64,000 nucleotides of DNA from Cognataquiflexum aquatile (GCF_003316845.1 NZ_QMIK01000005.1:62001-126000), one strand, 5' to 3'; shown: positions 37,910 through 47,234, counted from the stretch's first letter. The notes: generated from the sequence alone by a model not told the origin. Program-made: numbers and translations.

Positions 37910-38788
37910 TTATACATTCACATGTCTCTCGGCATGGTAAGATGATCTCACCAAAGGCCCCGATTCGACATATTTAATCCCTCTTTTCAATCCTTCTTCT
38001 TTATAATGAGCAAATAAATCAGGATGGATAAATTCGGCCACTTCAATATGCATTTTGGTAGGCTGAAGATATTGCCCGAGTGTCAGAATGTCACATCCAT
38101 GTGCGGCAAGATCATCCATTGCTTTGTAGACTTCTTCCTTTATTTCACCCAATCCAAGCATAATTCCCGTTTTGGTTCTTTTGCCATATTCTTTGGTCAG
38201 TTGGATCTGTTCCAAAGACCGGCTGTATTTGGCCTGAGGCCTCACCCTTCTGTAGAGACTTTCGACGGTTTCCATATTATGGGAAACCACTTCCTGCCCT
38301 CCGCTAATCATTCTGTAAAGAGCATCCCAATTTGACTTAACGTCAGGGATAAGTGTTTCAATCGTGGTCTGTGGTGAAAGTTTTTTGGTTTCGACTACAG
38401 TCTGATACCAGATTTCAGAACCTTTGTCTTTGAGCTCATCTCTATTGACTGAGGTAATCACGGCATGTTTTACCCCCATCAACTTTATCGCCTCAGCTAC
38501 CCTTCTTGGTTCGTCGGTATCATATTCCGGTGGTCGCCCGGTGGCCACAGCACAAAAGGAACAGGATCTGGTACAGACATTTCCCAATATCATAAAAGTC
38601 GCCGTCCCTGCTCCCCAACATTCGCCCATGTTTGGGCAGTTGCCGCTTTCGCAGATGGTATGAAGCTTATGTTCGTCGACTAGTTTTCTAACTTTGGCAT
38701 ATTCCTTTCCGATTGGCAACTTGACTCTCAACCAGTCAGGTTTTTTTCTCTTGGTGGCCACTTCGGAAATTACTGGTAATTCGATCAT
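37910..38788 (-). CDS. lipA: Lipoyl synthase
   Basis: Radical-SAM enzyme that inserts two sulfur atoms into protein-bound octanoyl groups to give lipoate. Both clusters are marked: the auxiliary cluster cysteines in [12 protein letters not shown] (near 45-56) and the radical-SAM CTRSCSFC (near 72-79), with the C-terminal RSSYHAE segment that supplies the family's serine ligand. The 292-residue length is normal. LipB is not in the window. Confidence 0.97.
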   Translation of the reverse strand: MIELPVISEVATKRKKPDWLRVKLPIGKEYAKVRKLVDEHKLHTICESGNCPNMGECWGAGTATFMILGNVCTRSCSFCAVATGRPPEYDTDEPRRVAEAIKLMGVKHAVITSVNRDELKDKGSEIWYQTVVETKKLSPQTTIETLIPDVKSNWDALYRMISGGQEVVSHNMETVESLYRRVRPQAKYSRSLEQIQLTKEYGKRTKTGIMLGLGEIKEEVYKAMDDLAAHGCDILTLGQYLQPTKMHIEVAEFIHPDLFAHYKEEGLKRGIKYVESGPLVRSSYHAERHVNV

Positions 38789-38846
38789 GTTCTCAAGATT
38801 AAGAATGCGAAATTAAATCCAAGGTTTGATTAAAACCAATAATGGC

Positions 38847-39593
38847 CTATTTCCTGAACCCGTAGAAAAACGTGAAATAAACAGATTGAAATACCTGACG
38901 GTTTTCAACAGTGGGCATCAACACGATTTCTTTGGTAAAACCTTCCAATTGGTATCCAAGTTCCAATCCGGTTACATTTGACTTGAATACACCAAACTCA
39001 AAAAGTACAGCTGCTTTTGCATTTCCCCCAAAGGCGATCTGTGACCCACCGATCCCTTCGAAGAGTCTACCGGGACCCAAAATATTAAACCTGCTTTGAT
39101 GCACTTCAGGATCATATTGCTCCCTTACTGTTTCTATCCTGTTGATTGCATACTCAATGTAATAAGGAGCGATGATTCCGATGGTCGGACCAATTGCTCC
39201 CAAAAGAGAAACCTGTACGCCTTGCTGAGGCGCTTTTTTAAACACAATTACTTCCCTCCCATAATATGGCCTGATGGAATAGAGGTAGTTCGATTTTCCG
39301 AAAATGTAGGAATTGCCCAAGACTGTATTGTATCTTGTTTCTTTTGGGTTTTTGACATTGACAAGGTCAAGTCCAAAAAACTGAAATTTGGTTTCGTCGA
39401 TCCTGTAACCCATTTTTAATACAAATCCACCTATCAAGCCCCCGTTGGTGTTTTTATTTACCCCAAAAAGTACTTCTCTGTCATATTCATAATTTCCTGC
39501 GTCCTCTCTTTGTGCAAAAGAATAAGAGACCGAAAGTAAAAGAAGGAAAATAGAAATTAAGGCAAATCTTCTCATCATATATTGGTTAACCAT
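38847..39593 (-). CDS. Exported outer-membrane-like protein of unknown function
   Basis: About 248 residues with a signal peptide (hydrophobic stretch ALISIFLLLLSVSYSFAQ). Alternating strand patterns and a C-terminal YFTFFYGFRK end suggest an outer-membrane barrel. I do not recognise the family. ATGs at 39593, 39578 and 39575 are all compatible with the signal peptide; the longer frame to 39743 runs through the promoter box at 39625 and is not credible. Confidence 0.65.
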   Translation of the reverse strand: MVNQYMMRRFALISIFLLLLSVSYSFAQREDAGNYEYDREVLFGVNKNTNGGLIGGFVLKMGYRIDETKFQFFGLDLVNVKNPKETRYNTVLGNSYIFGKSNYLYSIRPYYGREVIVFKKAPQQGVQVSLLGAIGPTIGIIAPYYIEYAINRIETVREQYDPEVHQSRFNILGPGRLFEGIGGSQIAFGGNAKAAVLFEFGVFKSNVTGLELGYQLEGFTKEIVLMPTVENRQVFQSVYFTFFYGFRK

Positions 39594-39624
39594 TAAACGG
39601 TGACTTTTGAAGTAAGTTTTTAAC

Positions 39625-39652
39625 CAAATATAAAAGTAAGAGTTTAAGGCAA
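39625..39652 (-). promoter_or_regulatory. Predicted promoter of the exported protein gene
   Basis: On the minus strand the -7 box TATATTTG (39632-39625) lies 17 bases downstream of a TTG (39652-39650), close to the Bacteroidota -33/-7 layout. It is 31 bases before the ATG at 39593. Confidence 0.55.
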
Positions 39653-39799
39653 TGATAAAAATTCTTAAACAAAGAATTCTTTGCCAGAAATAATTCTCCA
39701 AAAATCTTATCTGTATAATGGTGGGATTTTGAAGTTTGAACAATGGGAAACAATTCCCCTTCTCCTTTTCATTGTGAATTTTTCTCTGAGTAATAGCTT

Positions 39800-39807
39800 T
39801 ATCTTTG
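39800..39807 (+). promoter_or_regulatory. Predicted -7 box of the ECF sigma operon
   Basis: TATCTTTG, an exact TAnnTTTG match, 156 bases upstream of the sigma factor start. The implied leader (39808-39963) is A-rich; it contains a possible CTTC/GAAG hairpin at 39929-39941 and no evident reading frame. Whether an autoregulated second promoter lies nearer the gene cannot be told. Confidence 0.45.
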
Positions 39808-39963
39808 CAACTAGCTCAAAAAAACAGAGTACACCTACTTTTTCTTAAGGAAAAGAGGAAAAACAATCAAAAAAAAAAGAACCGACATTTTTATTTGAAA
39901 GGTGTCGCATTCATCCAACAAAGGCCGTCTTCAAAAAGAAGGCTTAAGAAAAAGCAATAATCT

Positions 39964-40512
39964 TTGGAAAAACACCTCATCCAAGAAGCCAAAAATGGAG
40001 ACAGAAAATCCATAGAACTGCTTTATAAGCAATTCTATGGCTATGCCATGAGTGTCGCTTTGAGGTATTCCAATTCAAGGGAAGAAGCCTGCGAAATCAT
40101 CAATGACAGCTTTATGAAGGCTTTCGATAAGCTTGATCAATACGACAACCAAAACTCTTTCAAGGGTTGGTTGAGACGGATTCTGATCAATACCTCTATA
40201 GATTATTACAGAAAAAACATCAAACACACCGCTGTCATGGACATAGAAAAAGCGGATGCCGAAACGCTCGAGGCCGATGTAATTGACAGGCTTTCCGCGG
40301 AGGACATTCTCGGAATATTGAGGGAGCTTCCGGAAATCCTCAGGATAATCTTCAATATGTATGAAATCGAAGGGTACTCCCACAACGAAATAAGTGAACA
40401 GCTGGGAATTCCCTCAAGTACATCGAGAACTTACTTGGCACGGGCAAAAAAGAAATTGCGAGAAAAAATCCTGGAGTTAAATCAAATCAACAATGAGGGA
40501 GCAATTCGATAA
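39964..40512 (+). CDS. ECF-type RNA polymerase sigma factor
   Basis: A 182-residue sigma-70 family factor with region 2 (about 20-90, including SREEACEIINDSFMKAFDKL and WLRRILINTSIDYYRK) and region 4 (about 115-175, HNEISEQLGIPSSTSRTYLARA). The start is TTG: an in-frame stop lies only two codons upstream, and any later start would remove conserved N-terminal residues. Its end overlaps the next gene by 20 bases, which strongly suggests that the next product controls it. The first of three overlapping genes. Confidence 0.93.
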   Translation: MEKHLIQEAKNGDRKSIELLYKQFYGYAMSVALRYSNSREEACEIINDSFMKAFDKLDQYDNQNSFKGWLRRILINTSIDYYRKNIKHTAVMDIEKADAETLEADVIDRLSAEDILGILRELPEILRIIFNMYEIEGYSHNEISEQLGIPSSTSRTYLARAKKKLREKILELNQINNEGAIR

Positions 40513-41845
40513 AAAACTTGTAGATAAAATCAAATTCTCTTTCAAGGAATTGGAAGAGGAATATGATGCTTCCGAATGGGAAAAGTTTTCCAAAATGTAT
40601 TTCAGGAAAAAACCAAATCCTATTGTGATTTGGATTAAATGGTTTTCCGGAATTGCTGCGGCAATAATTTTGGGCATCACACTAAATACCTTGATCAAAC
40701 CAATCCAACAAACGGCTGATCAAGTGCAAAACCCTATAGCCCTAACCGAGGAAGACAACCAAGAAGAAAAAAATGAGGAAGGGATAGATAACCAAAATTC
40801 TATACCAAATTTGACTGGTTCCGGTCAACCAAGCAAAAACGATAAATCAGAAGATTTTGGGAAAAACAGTAATTCTGCAAACAAATCCAGCCTTACATCA
40901 GGAATCCCATCAACCCAAAAAGGATTAACAAAAAACAATGCCTTTTTGGCCGAGAATGCCACAGATTCTCCATCACCCAATCAAAAATTGCAGGAAGGTG
41001 TCAGTATTTCCAATACTCCTAAAACCTCCACAAACCTGATAGCCGAAGCAGAAAAGGAGCAAATGACTGAGCAAGAGGCAATTATTAAAATCGAGGAATG
41101 GAAAGGAGAAAATACGGTTGCATTGAATGAAAAAGAGATTGAGAAGGATCAATATGCCAAAACACCAATGAAACTTGGCGTTTTGGTGGCGCCACAGACC
41201 ATATCCAATTCCACACAGAATATAAATTTTGGCGCAGGTTTGATGTCAGAATTCTCATTTTCCAAAAGGCTTAAACTCGATGTGGGTATGGCATTTGCCA
41301 GACAAAATATTTCCCCGACTTCCGAAGGAGGCTATTTAATGGCAAATGCTCCAAATAGCTTAGATGCCACAAATTTAAAAGCTGCCTCTTTCACCGGAAA
41401 TGTAATCAACTCTTCAAGAGAAGTCAGCTTTGGACAATTGGAAATCCCCCTGAACCTTAAGTACAAAGTATTTGAGAAAAAAGAGTCTGATTTATATTTG
41501 ATTTCGGGGGTATCCAATATGGTTTATCTCAACCAACAGGATGTCACTACGTTCAGTACTGCAAACATCGCCACATCAAATTTTGCAAATAGCAACCAAA
41601 TGATAGAAACCTATACCCAAACCGTAGAACCTGATTCTCAGGGCAATGGTGTTGATACCGGAAGGATGTTAAATTTCGGTGTGGGTTTTGAGCAAAACCT
41701 TAAAAATGGAACTTTCCTTTCCATTGAACCTTTCTATAAAATAGCACTTGGTAACCAAACATTTACGAACCAACAATTTTCCATAGGCGGAATCAACCTT
41801 AGAATGAACTTTCAATTAAAAAATAAAAAAAATACAGATGATTAG
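40493..41845 (+). CDS. Probable dual-membrane anti-sigma protein: cytoplasmic tail, one helix, outer-membrane barrel
   Basis: A 450-residue protein with an unusual build. Residues 1-42 are a charged, helical cytoplasmic tail with the YDASEW motif common to such proteins; about 43-65 form one inner-membrane helix (IVIWIKWFSGIAAAIILGIT). A low-complexity, Asn/Ser/Glu-rich linker runs to about 225, long enough to cross the periplasm. Then strand-rich sequence (KLGVLVAPQTI, NFGAGLMSEFSFSK) forms a C-terminal beta-barrel ending in GGINLRMNFQLKN. There is no signal peptide. Overlap with the ECF sigma gene and the architecture match what has been described as dual membrane-spanning anti-sigma factors (Dma) in Bacteroides; that assignment is inference. 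Confidence 0.75.
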   Translation: MREQFDKKLVDKIKFSFKELEEEYDASEWEKFSKMYFRKKPNPIVIWIKWFSGIAAAIILGITLNTLIKPIQQTADQVQNPIALTEEDNQEEKNEEGIDNQNSIPNLTGSGQPSKNDKSEDFGKNSNSANKSSLTSGIPSTQKGLTKNNAFLAENATDSPSPNQKLQEGVSISNTPKTSTNLIAEAEKEQMTEQEAIIKIEEWKGENTVALNEKEIEKDQYAKTPMKLGVLVAPQTISNSTQNINFGAGLMSEFSFSKRLKLDVGMAFARQNISPTSEGGYLMANAPNSLDATNLKAASFTGNVINSSREVSFGQLEIPLNLKYKVFEKKESDLYLISGVSNMVYLNQQDVTTFSTANIATSNFANSNQMIETYTQTVEPDSQGNGVDTGRMLNFGVGFEQNLKNGTFLSIEPFYKIALGNQTFTNQQFSIGGINLRMNFQLKNKKNTDD

Positions 41846-42794
41846 AAAAATTACTTTATCGCTAATGGCGGGATTACTGATAGGAATGGCAGGATGCTTT
41901 CCGGAGGTTGAGTCGGAATTACAAACTGCGATTGATAGAGATGACAGGCTTTTGGCTGATTACCTTTCCCGTAATAATATTAATGCCACCGAGACACAAT
42001 TGGGTTATTTCTACAAAAAAGAAATCTCCAATGAGACGGGAAACCAAATTGTCAACAATGACATAATCGGGGTTTATTATGAGATTAGAACGATTGATGG
42101 ACAATTGATAGAAGCCTATACAGATGAATCAAAGAGTCCAAAAATTTACAAACATTCGGAGGGAGGATTGATCCCAAGAGCTATTAATTTTGCTTCAGGA
42201 CTTGCCAAAACAGGGGAGACTTTTGCTCTTTATATTCCTTCTTACTTAGCCTACCAGGAATATAGTTACCAGCAATTGATACTTCCTAACTCAAATCTCG
42301 TGGTGAAAGTAAAATACGCTAAAACCTATACCAACGCTGAAATCAAGGAAATGGAGGAAGAATCCATTCTTAAGTATATTTCAGATAAAAACCTGGAAGG
42401 ATTCACAAGAACTGCTGACAGTATTTATGTAAAAACCGTCAAAGAAGGGGAAGCTGCAAGCAAAGTCACAATAAATGGAGACGTAATCAGCTTTACTTAC
42501 AAGATTCTCCAGCTTGACAGTGAAACTCCAATTGCTCAATCCACAGGAAATACCCCGTTTCAGGCTACTTTAGGAAGTGAATCGAATCCTAAGTTTTTGA
42601 ATCTTAGCTTAAAAGGGTTGAAAAAAGGACAAGAAATCGAAGCAATCATCCCGTCCCGGATAGGCTATGGGCTGACAGTCCAGGTTTTCCCTTTTTCCAT
42701 CAGAAGAGATTTGGTTGACAAGGGATATATTAATCAAATCGCAAGGCCATTTGAACCCATTATATTCAAAGTGACTGTGACCAATATACGGTAG
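41838..42794 (+). CDS. FKBP-type peptidyl-prolyl isomerase lipoprotein with two domains
   Basis: A 318-residue exported lipoprotein (lipobox IGMAGC, C20). Two FKBP-like domains are visible, about 55-165 and 205-318, each with a V-x-Y-x-(I/L) strand and a GL-x-x-(G)-E-x-x-x-x-x-IP segment (KTGETFALYIPS; KKGQEIEAIIPSRIGYG). Several active-site aromatics look replaced, so isomerase activity is uncertain. Its ATG lies within the preceding gene (8-base overlap). A role as folding factor or sensor partner for the barrel protein is inferred from context. Confidence 0.85.
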   Translation: MIRKITLSLMAGLLIGMAGCFPEVESELQTAIDRDDRLLADYLSRNNINATETQLGYFYKKEISNETGNQIVNNDIIGVYYEIRTIDGQLIEAYTDESKSPKIYKHSEGGLIPRAINFASGLAKTGETFALYIPSYLAYQEYSYQQLILPNSNLVVKVKYAKTYTNAEIKEMEEESILKYISDKNLEGFTRTADSIYVKTVKEGEAASKVTINGDVISFTYKILQLDSETPIAQSTGNTPFQATLGSESNPKFLNLSLKGLKKGQEIEAIIPSRIGYGLTVQVFPFSIRRDLVDKGYINQIARPFEPIIFKVTVTNIR

Positions 42795-42815
42795 ACTTTG
42801 TCTTTTAGAATTTGA

Positions 42816-42848
42816 GCCCCCACCGTTCGACAGTGGGGGCTTTTGTTT
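42816..42848 (+). terminator. Terminator of the sigma-barrel-FKBP operon
   Basis: An 8-bp G/C stem (42816-42823 with 42833-42840) followed by TTTTGTTTT, 21 bases after the FKBP stop. Confidence 0.93.
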
Positions 42849-42896
42849 TATGGGATAGTTTGTCCAAATTTGTCCTTTCTATAGCCCAAATATTAT

Positions 42897-43802
42897 ATGC
42901 GTTTTTTGTTTGATAGTTTCGTTGGATGGAAATCCCATTGTGAGAATCACCACATCAGCTTGCACCAAGCGGTAATTGACTTTGAAATTTCTCAAAAAAA
43001 CGGGTTGGAAGAAGATATATGGCTTGGATTACAAAACGCCTACAGTATCATGAAAGATGCTGTTGACACAGGATTGAGTGCAGATATGACCTCTAGGTCA
43101 GGGATGATCAATAATGGTGCAAAACAAGTTTACAAACACCCACTTGCAGTTTTATCCGTAGATTTTCAAAAATTGATTTCCAGAGCCTTAGCAGCCAAAG
43201 AGGTTAATTCCTGTATGGGAAGAGTCGTGGCGGCGCCCACTGCAGGTGCTTCCGGAATCTTGCCCGGGACTTTATACACCTTACAGGAAATCCATGGATT
43301 GTCTGACCAAAAAATCTTGGAAGGTCTATTGGTTGGGGCAGGAATAGCACTTATCATCGAGCAAAAGGCCAGTTTGGCAGGTGCTGTGGGAGGCTGTCAG
43401 GCAGAAACCGGTTCTGCAGCAGCAATGGCATCAGGTGCAATCGTTTACTGTTTGGGGGGATCAATCGATCAGGTGTTTAATGCTGTAGCGATCACTATTC
43501 AGTGCATGCTTGGGCTTGTTTGCGATCCTGTAGCAGGGTTAGTGGAAGTTCCTTGTGTGGTAAGAAATGCAAGTGCAGCGGCGATTGCTTTCAGTTCAGC
43601 TCAAATTGCAATTGCTGCTGTGAGTTCCGTCATACCGGTGGATGAATGCATTGAAGCAATGGGCGAAATTGGGTCAAGCATGGAAAGTAGGTATAAAGAA
43701 ACTGCGATGGGCGGCTTGGCAGCAACTTTGACCGGACAAGAAATCTCGAAGAGGGTTTTGATCCAAGATATTGAAATCTTACCTGATGAACATTCATCTT
43801 AA
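42897..43802 (+). CDS. sdaAA: L-serine dehydratase, Fe-S type, alpha chain
   Basis: Fe-S dependent deamination of L-serine to pyruvate and ammonia. The 301 residues correspond to the alpha chain of two-chain enzymes, with the RSGM segment near residue 68, AAPTAGASGILPG near 112 and cluster cysteines in LGLVCDPVAGLVEVPCVVRN near 210-225. No beta-chain gene (sdaAB) is adjacent, unlike the usual paired arrangement. It is convergent with the membrane-protein gene at 43794, overlapping it by nine bases. Confidence 0.9.
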   Translation: MRFLFDSFVGWKSHCENHHISLHQAVIDFEISQKNGLEEDIWLGLQNAYSIMKDAVDTGLSADMTSRSGMINNGAKQVYKHPLAVLSVDFQKLISRALAAKEVNSCMGRVVAAPTAGASGILPGTLYTLQEIHGLSDQKILEGLLVGAGIALIIEQKASLAGAVGGCQAETGSAAAMASGAIVYCLGGSIDQVFNAVAITIQCMLGLVCDPVAGLVEVPCVVRNASAAAIAFSSAQIAIAAVSSVIPVDECIEAMGEIGSSMESRYKETAMGGLAATLTGQEISKRVLIQDIEILPDEHSS

Positions 43803-44252
43803 TAAGGTGTCAAAAAATGGAATACTCAATATCCAATTTATTGATCCACCAAGGACAAGCGCCCAAAAGAAAGCACTGATTGACATATAAAGAATTATTT
43901 TTCTTTTATCTACATTAAAGGCATTCATCACTATAGTACCTCCAATCGGAGTTAGAAAAAGAGGCGTAAAAACCGCGACTCCAATAGGTCCAAACTTTCT
44001 CCAGACTCTCACTATTTTTCGGGACCTTGGGGAAAATCTTTTTTTATTTGGTGATATTTTAAGGTTCCAATAGGATTTAAACCAATCCCCCACATATGTC
44101 AATGAAATAACCGTGGTCATCATTCCACCCACCGACACAAATACAATCTCCAACAAAGAAAACCCTGCAGCCGCACCCAAGACAGGACCTGAAATGAATT
44201 TGAATAGGCAGGCGAGATAAATCCCAAGAAATTTCCAAATATAACTTGTCAT
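43794..44252 (-). CDS. Small integral membrane protein, function unknown
   Basis: A 152-residue protein with four or so hydrophobic segments and a basic central loop (SPNKKRFSPRSRKIVRVWRK). The glycine-rich GPIGVAVFTPLFLTPIGG stretch resembles the small-multidrug-export (PF06695) or DedA-like group, but I cannot confirm either. It overlaps the exchanger gene by four bases (ATGA), implying coupled expression and perhaps a shared transport role. Confidence 0.6.
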   Translation of the reverse strand: MTSYIWKFLGIYLACLFKFISGPVLGAAAGFSLLEIVFVSVGGMMTTVISLTYVGDWFKSYWNLKISPNKKRFSPRSRKIVRVWRKFGPIGVAVFTPLFLTPIGGTIVMNAFNVDKRKIILYMSISAFFWALVLGGSINWILSIPFFDTLLR

Positions 44253-45172
44253 AAAATAATGAAAATGTATGTGAAATAGGCAACAAAAAGGAACATTCCC
44301 TCAATCCTGGAAACCCTGTCACCAGACTTCAAAATAGGAAACAATACAATGGTCAATCCCAACATCCAATAAAAATCCTGATTGAGGAAACCCTCAGAAA
44401 CAGGAATAGGACTGATAGCAGCTGTAGCTCCGATTATTGCCAGAATATTCATAATATTGCTTCCAATAATATTTCCTACGGCAATATCTGTTTTTTTATT
44501 TACTGCCGCGATGACGGAAGTTGCCATTTCGGGCAAGCTTGTACCAATAGCAATCACGGTAATCCCAATAATTCTTTCACTTACCCCAAAAATGGAGGCA
44601 ATTCCAACCGCACTTTCCACGAACAAGTCTGCACCATAGTAAAGTCCAAAAATCCCCAAACAAAGAAAAAATAAAGATTTCCAGATCGGTAAAGGCAATA
44701 TCAAATCACCTTCCAAATCGCCGGCGGTTGCTTTTCCCAATTTGAAAAAAAAATAAATATTGATCAAAATGAGGATAAAAAGTAGGGCAAAACCCTCTAA
44801 TCTTGAAATAATTCCATTGAGAGAAAGAATATAAAAAATGAGGGAACTGAAAATTAACACAATATAATCTACTTTGAACACGGAAGAGTTTATCTTGATC
44901 GGAAACAAAGTCGCACTTATTCCCAAAACCAAGGAGATATTAGCAATATTTGAGCCGATCACATTGCCTATTGCAATGTCACTCTTCCCATCAAGAGCAG
45001 CATTTAAACTCACCAGCAATTCGGGAGCAGATGTACCAAAAGCAACAATAGTCAGTCCTATGAATCCCTGACTCAAACCAAACTTCAATGCAATGGAAGA
45101 AGCACCGTCGACTAAAAATTTCCCCCCTCCTAAAAGGATTAATAAGCCTAAGCATAAAAACAAATAAATCAT
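44249..45172 (-). CDS. Calcium/sodium exchanger (CaCA family, YrbG-like)
   Basis: A 307-residue inner-membrane antiporter with two inverted halves, each carrying the alpha-repeat signature: AFGTSAPELLVSLNAAL with GNVIGSNIANI in the first half and AIGTSLPEMATSVIAAV with GNIIGSNIMNI in the second. The acidic residues in the (S/T)-x-PE segments bind cation. Ion preference (Ca2+, other divalents) is inferred from the family. It starts seven bases after upp and overlaps the next membrane protein gene. Confidence 0.92.
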   Translation of the reverse strand: MIYLFLCLGLLILLGGGKFLVDGASSIALKFGLSQGFIGLTIVAFGTSAPELLVSLNAALDGKSDIAIGNVIGSNIANISLVLGISATLFPIKINSSVFKVDYIVLIFSSLIFYILSLNGIISRLEGFALLFILILINIYFFFKLGKATAGDLEGDLILPLPIWKSLFFLCLGIFGLYYGADLFVESAVGIASIFGVSERIIGITVIAIGTSLPEMATSVIAAVNKKTDIAVGNIIGSNIMNILAIIGATAAISPIPVSEGFLNQDFYWMLGLTIVLFPILKSGDRVSRIEGMFLFVAYFTYIFIIL

Positions 45173-45179
45173 TTATGTA

Positions 45180-45830
45180 TCAGGTTTTATTTCCAAAACA
45201 AAGATCACCTGCATCACCAAGGCCCGGAATAATATATGACTGTTCATTTAAACATTCGTCAATAGAACAAACCCATAATTTGTAAGGTGTTGTAATATTT
45301 TCACTTATATACCGAATCCCTTCAGGGGCAGCTATCACACTCACGATATGAATACTTTTGGGATTTCCTTTCAATTGCAGGTTATCAATTGTTTTTACAA
45401 TTGATTTACCAGTTGCAAGCATCGGGTCAATTAAAATAAGGCACCTATTGTTGATATCAGGAGTAGCCTGATACAGATATTCAATCTCAATACCTTTATT
45501 CTCATGACCCTCTTCTTTTCGGTAAGCGCCAATAAATCCACTGTCTGCTTTATCAAAAAAGTTTAAAAATCCCTGATAAAAAGGAAGGGCAGCTCTCAAG
45601 ACTGCGACTAAGACCGGTTGTTCGGAAATTAAACTTGATTTTTTAGTCCCCAAAGGACTTTCAACATTAACTTCATGAAAAGCAAAAGTTTTTGAAATCT
45701 CATAGGCCATCACCTCGCCCAATCTTTCAAGGTTTCTGCGGAATTTCAAACGGTCATTTTGATGGTTTGTATCTCTGAGTTCGGCAAGAAAATGGTTTGC
45801 TACACTATTTGTATCTTCCAAAATAAACAT
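45180..45830 (-). CDS. upp: Uracil phosphoribosyltransferase
   Basis: Makes UMP from uracil and PRPP in pyrimidine salvage. The 216-residue protein has the PRPP loop LILIDPMLATGKSI near residue 130 and the C-terminal uracil-binding GLGDAGDLCFG. It is the first gene of an operon with an exchanger and a small membrane protein, a combination with no obvious pathway logic. Confidence 0.94.
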   Translation of the reverse strand: MFILEDTNSVANHFLAELRDTNHQNDRLKFRRNLERLGEVMAYEISKTFAFHEVNVESPLGTKKSSLISEQPVLVAVLRAALPFYQGFLNFFDKADSGFIGAYRKEEGHENKGIEIEYLYQATPDINNRCLILIDPMLATGKSIVKTIDNLQLKGNPKSIHIVSVIAAPEGIRYISENITTPYKLWVCSIDECLNEQSYIIPGLGDAGDLCFGNKT

Positions 45831-45909
45831 ACCTCAAGAATTTAATGATGATCAGTTCAAATATCGCAATAATAACACTAACCAAAAGGCGGTGATTTTA
45901 AAAATATAT

Positions 45910-45943
45910 TCAAAAAAAAAGCCCGATTCTAGGAATCGGGCTT
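45910..45943 (-). terminator. Terminator of the OmpA-family gene
   Basis: A 10-bp stem (45920-45929 with 45933-45942) and, on the minus strand, a long T run after it. It lies 19 bases after the ompA stop. Confidence 0.92.
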
Positions 45944-45962
45944 TGAATATTTAAAGTTTGAA

Positions 45963-47234
45963 TTACTTCACTTCGAAACTTGCTCTTCTTGACAATTGTC
46001 TAGCATCAGCAGAGTTTTTGTCTACGCTAGTATCTTCACCATAACCTTTGTAGGAAAGTCTTGAAGAATCGATACCTGCGGCAATCAACAAGTCATAGAC
46101 AGCTTTTGCACGTTTTTCAGACAACTTCATGTTGTAATCTTCAGGACCTAATTCATCAGCAAACCCTTTAACTTCTAGGTTAACACCAGGATTTCTTTTC
46201 AAGAAATTGGAAACATAGTTTACAGCTGAAGCAGAGAAACCAAGAGGTTTTGCTGAATCAAAAGCGTAGTAAACATTTACGTAGTTTTCATTGATAGCTC
46301 TTTTGAAGAAATCAGTTTCCGCTTTTACTTGCTCTATTGGGCAACCGTTATTTGAAGCAGGACCCGGAGCGAAAGGACACTTATCTAAATGATCAGGAAT
46401 ACCGTCACCGTCAGAATCAATTGTTCTACCATTTGAATCTACCCTAGCTCCACCTGGAGTGTTAGGCTCTTTGTCAAGGTAATCAGGAATACCATCAGCA
46501 TCAGAATCTTTCAACATATCTTTGATCTCTCCGATTTGTTGAGCCAATTCAGCTTTTGTTGCATACTTGTCAGCTTCAACATACCAGTCAGCATGAGTAG
46601 CACCTTTGCCAAGATAGAAGGTCAAACCCAAGGTTCCAGTCCACCAAGTTCCGTTTGTTCCATAAAATCCCGGATCAGCAGGTCCTATATTTGAGTTACC
46701 GTCAAAGGTTACAGTCTGTCTACCGTTAAGAATAGTGCTCACATCACCTGTAAGTGCTATTCTTTCGCTCAACTTTACCTGACCGGTTAACCCTGCGATA
46801 ATGTTATAAACATTATCATCAAAAGTAATCGGTGGTCCATCATGACGAACCTGACCGATTCCGGCTCCAAAGTGGCCTAACAAATTGACCTTTCTTGTGA
46901 AAGATTCCCACTTCATGATTCTACCAAGATTAGCAACACCTTGAAGGTTTAGCCTGTAATAGCTTGTAGAAAATGGAGTTGTGCCATCAGCTTCGCTGAA
47001 TGAACCTAGACCATAATCCAATTTAGCACCAAATTTGTCATTGAACATGTACCTTACACCAAAGTCAACGTGACCAAGGTTTAATGTAGGTGAGAAATAT
47101 CCAGGTGACAATTGCGCCATAGGTTTGTTAAAACCTCCGTTGAGTTCTAAAGACCACTTGTTGAAGTCGTCTTGGGCGTTAACTCCTAAAGCTAAACAGC
47201 CCGCCATAATTGTAGATAGTAATATTTTTTTCAT
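45963..47234 (-). CDS. OmpA-family outer-membrane protein with TSP3 repeats
   Basis: A 423-residue envelope protein: signal peptide (about 1-20, LGVNAQ), an N-terminal beta-barrel (about 25-210), then two calcium-binding thrombospondin-3 type repeats (DSDADGIPDYLDKEP, DSDGDGIPDHLDKCP) and a C-terminal OmpA domain with the peptidoglycan-binding segment VKGFADELGPEDYN and KRAKAVYDLL. It likely links outer membrane and cell wall. A good -33/-7 promoter and a strong terminator suggest high expression from a single-gene unit. Confidence 0.94.
   Translation of the reverse strand: MKKILLSTIMAGCLALGVNAQDDFNKWSLELNGGFNKPMAQLSPGYFSPTLNLGHVDFGVRYMFNDKFGAKLDYGLGSFSEADGTTPFSTSYYRLNLQGVANLGRIMKWESFTRKVNLLGHFGAGIGQVRHDGPPITFDDNVYNIIAGLTGQVKLSERIALTGDVSTILNGRQTVTFDGNSNIGPADPGFYGTNGTWWTGTLGLTFYLGKGATHADWYVEADKYATKAELAQQIGEIKDMLKDSDADGIPDYLDKEPNTPGGARVDSNGRTIDSDGDGIPDHLDKCPFAPGPASNNGCPIEQVKAETDFFKRAINENYVNVYYAFDSAKPLGFSASAVNYVSNFLKRNPGVNLEVKGFADELGPEDYNMKLSEKRAKAVYDLLIAAGIDSSRLSYKGYGEDTSVDKNSADARQLSRRASFEVK

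Noticed and set aside
39594-39743. Extended N-terminus of the exported protein gene at 38847
   Set aside because: The extension would run through a good promoter box, and the real signal peptide starts at 39593 or later.
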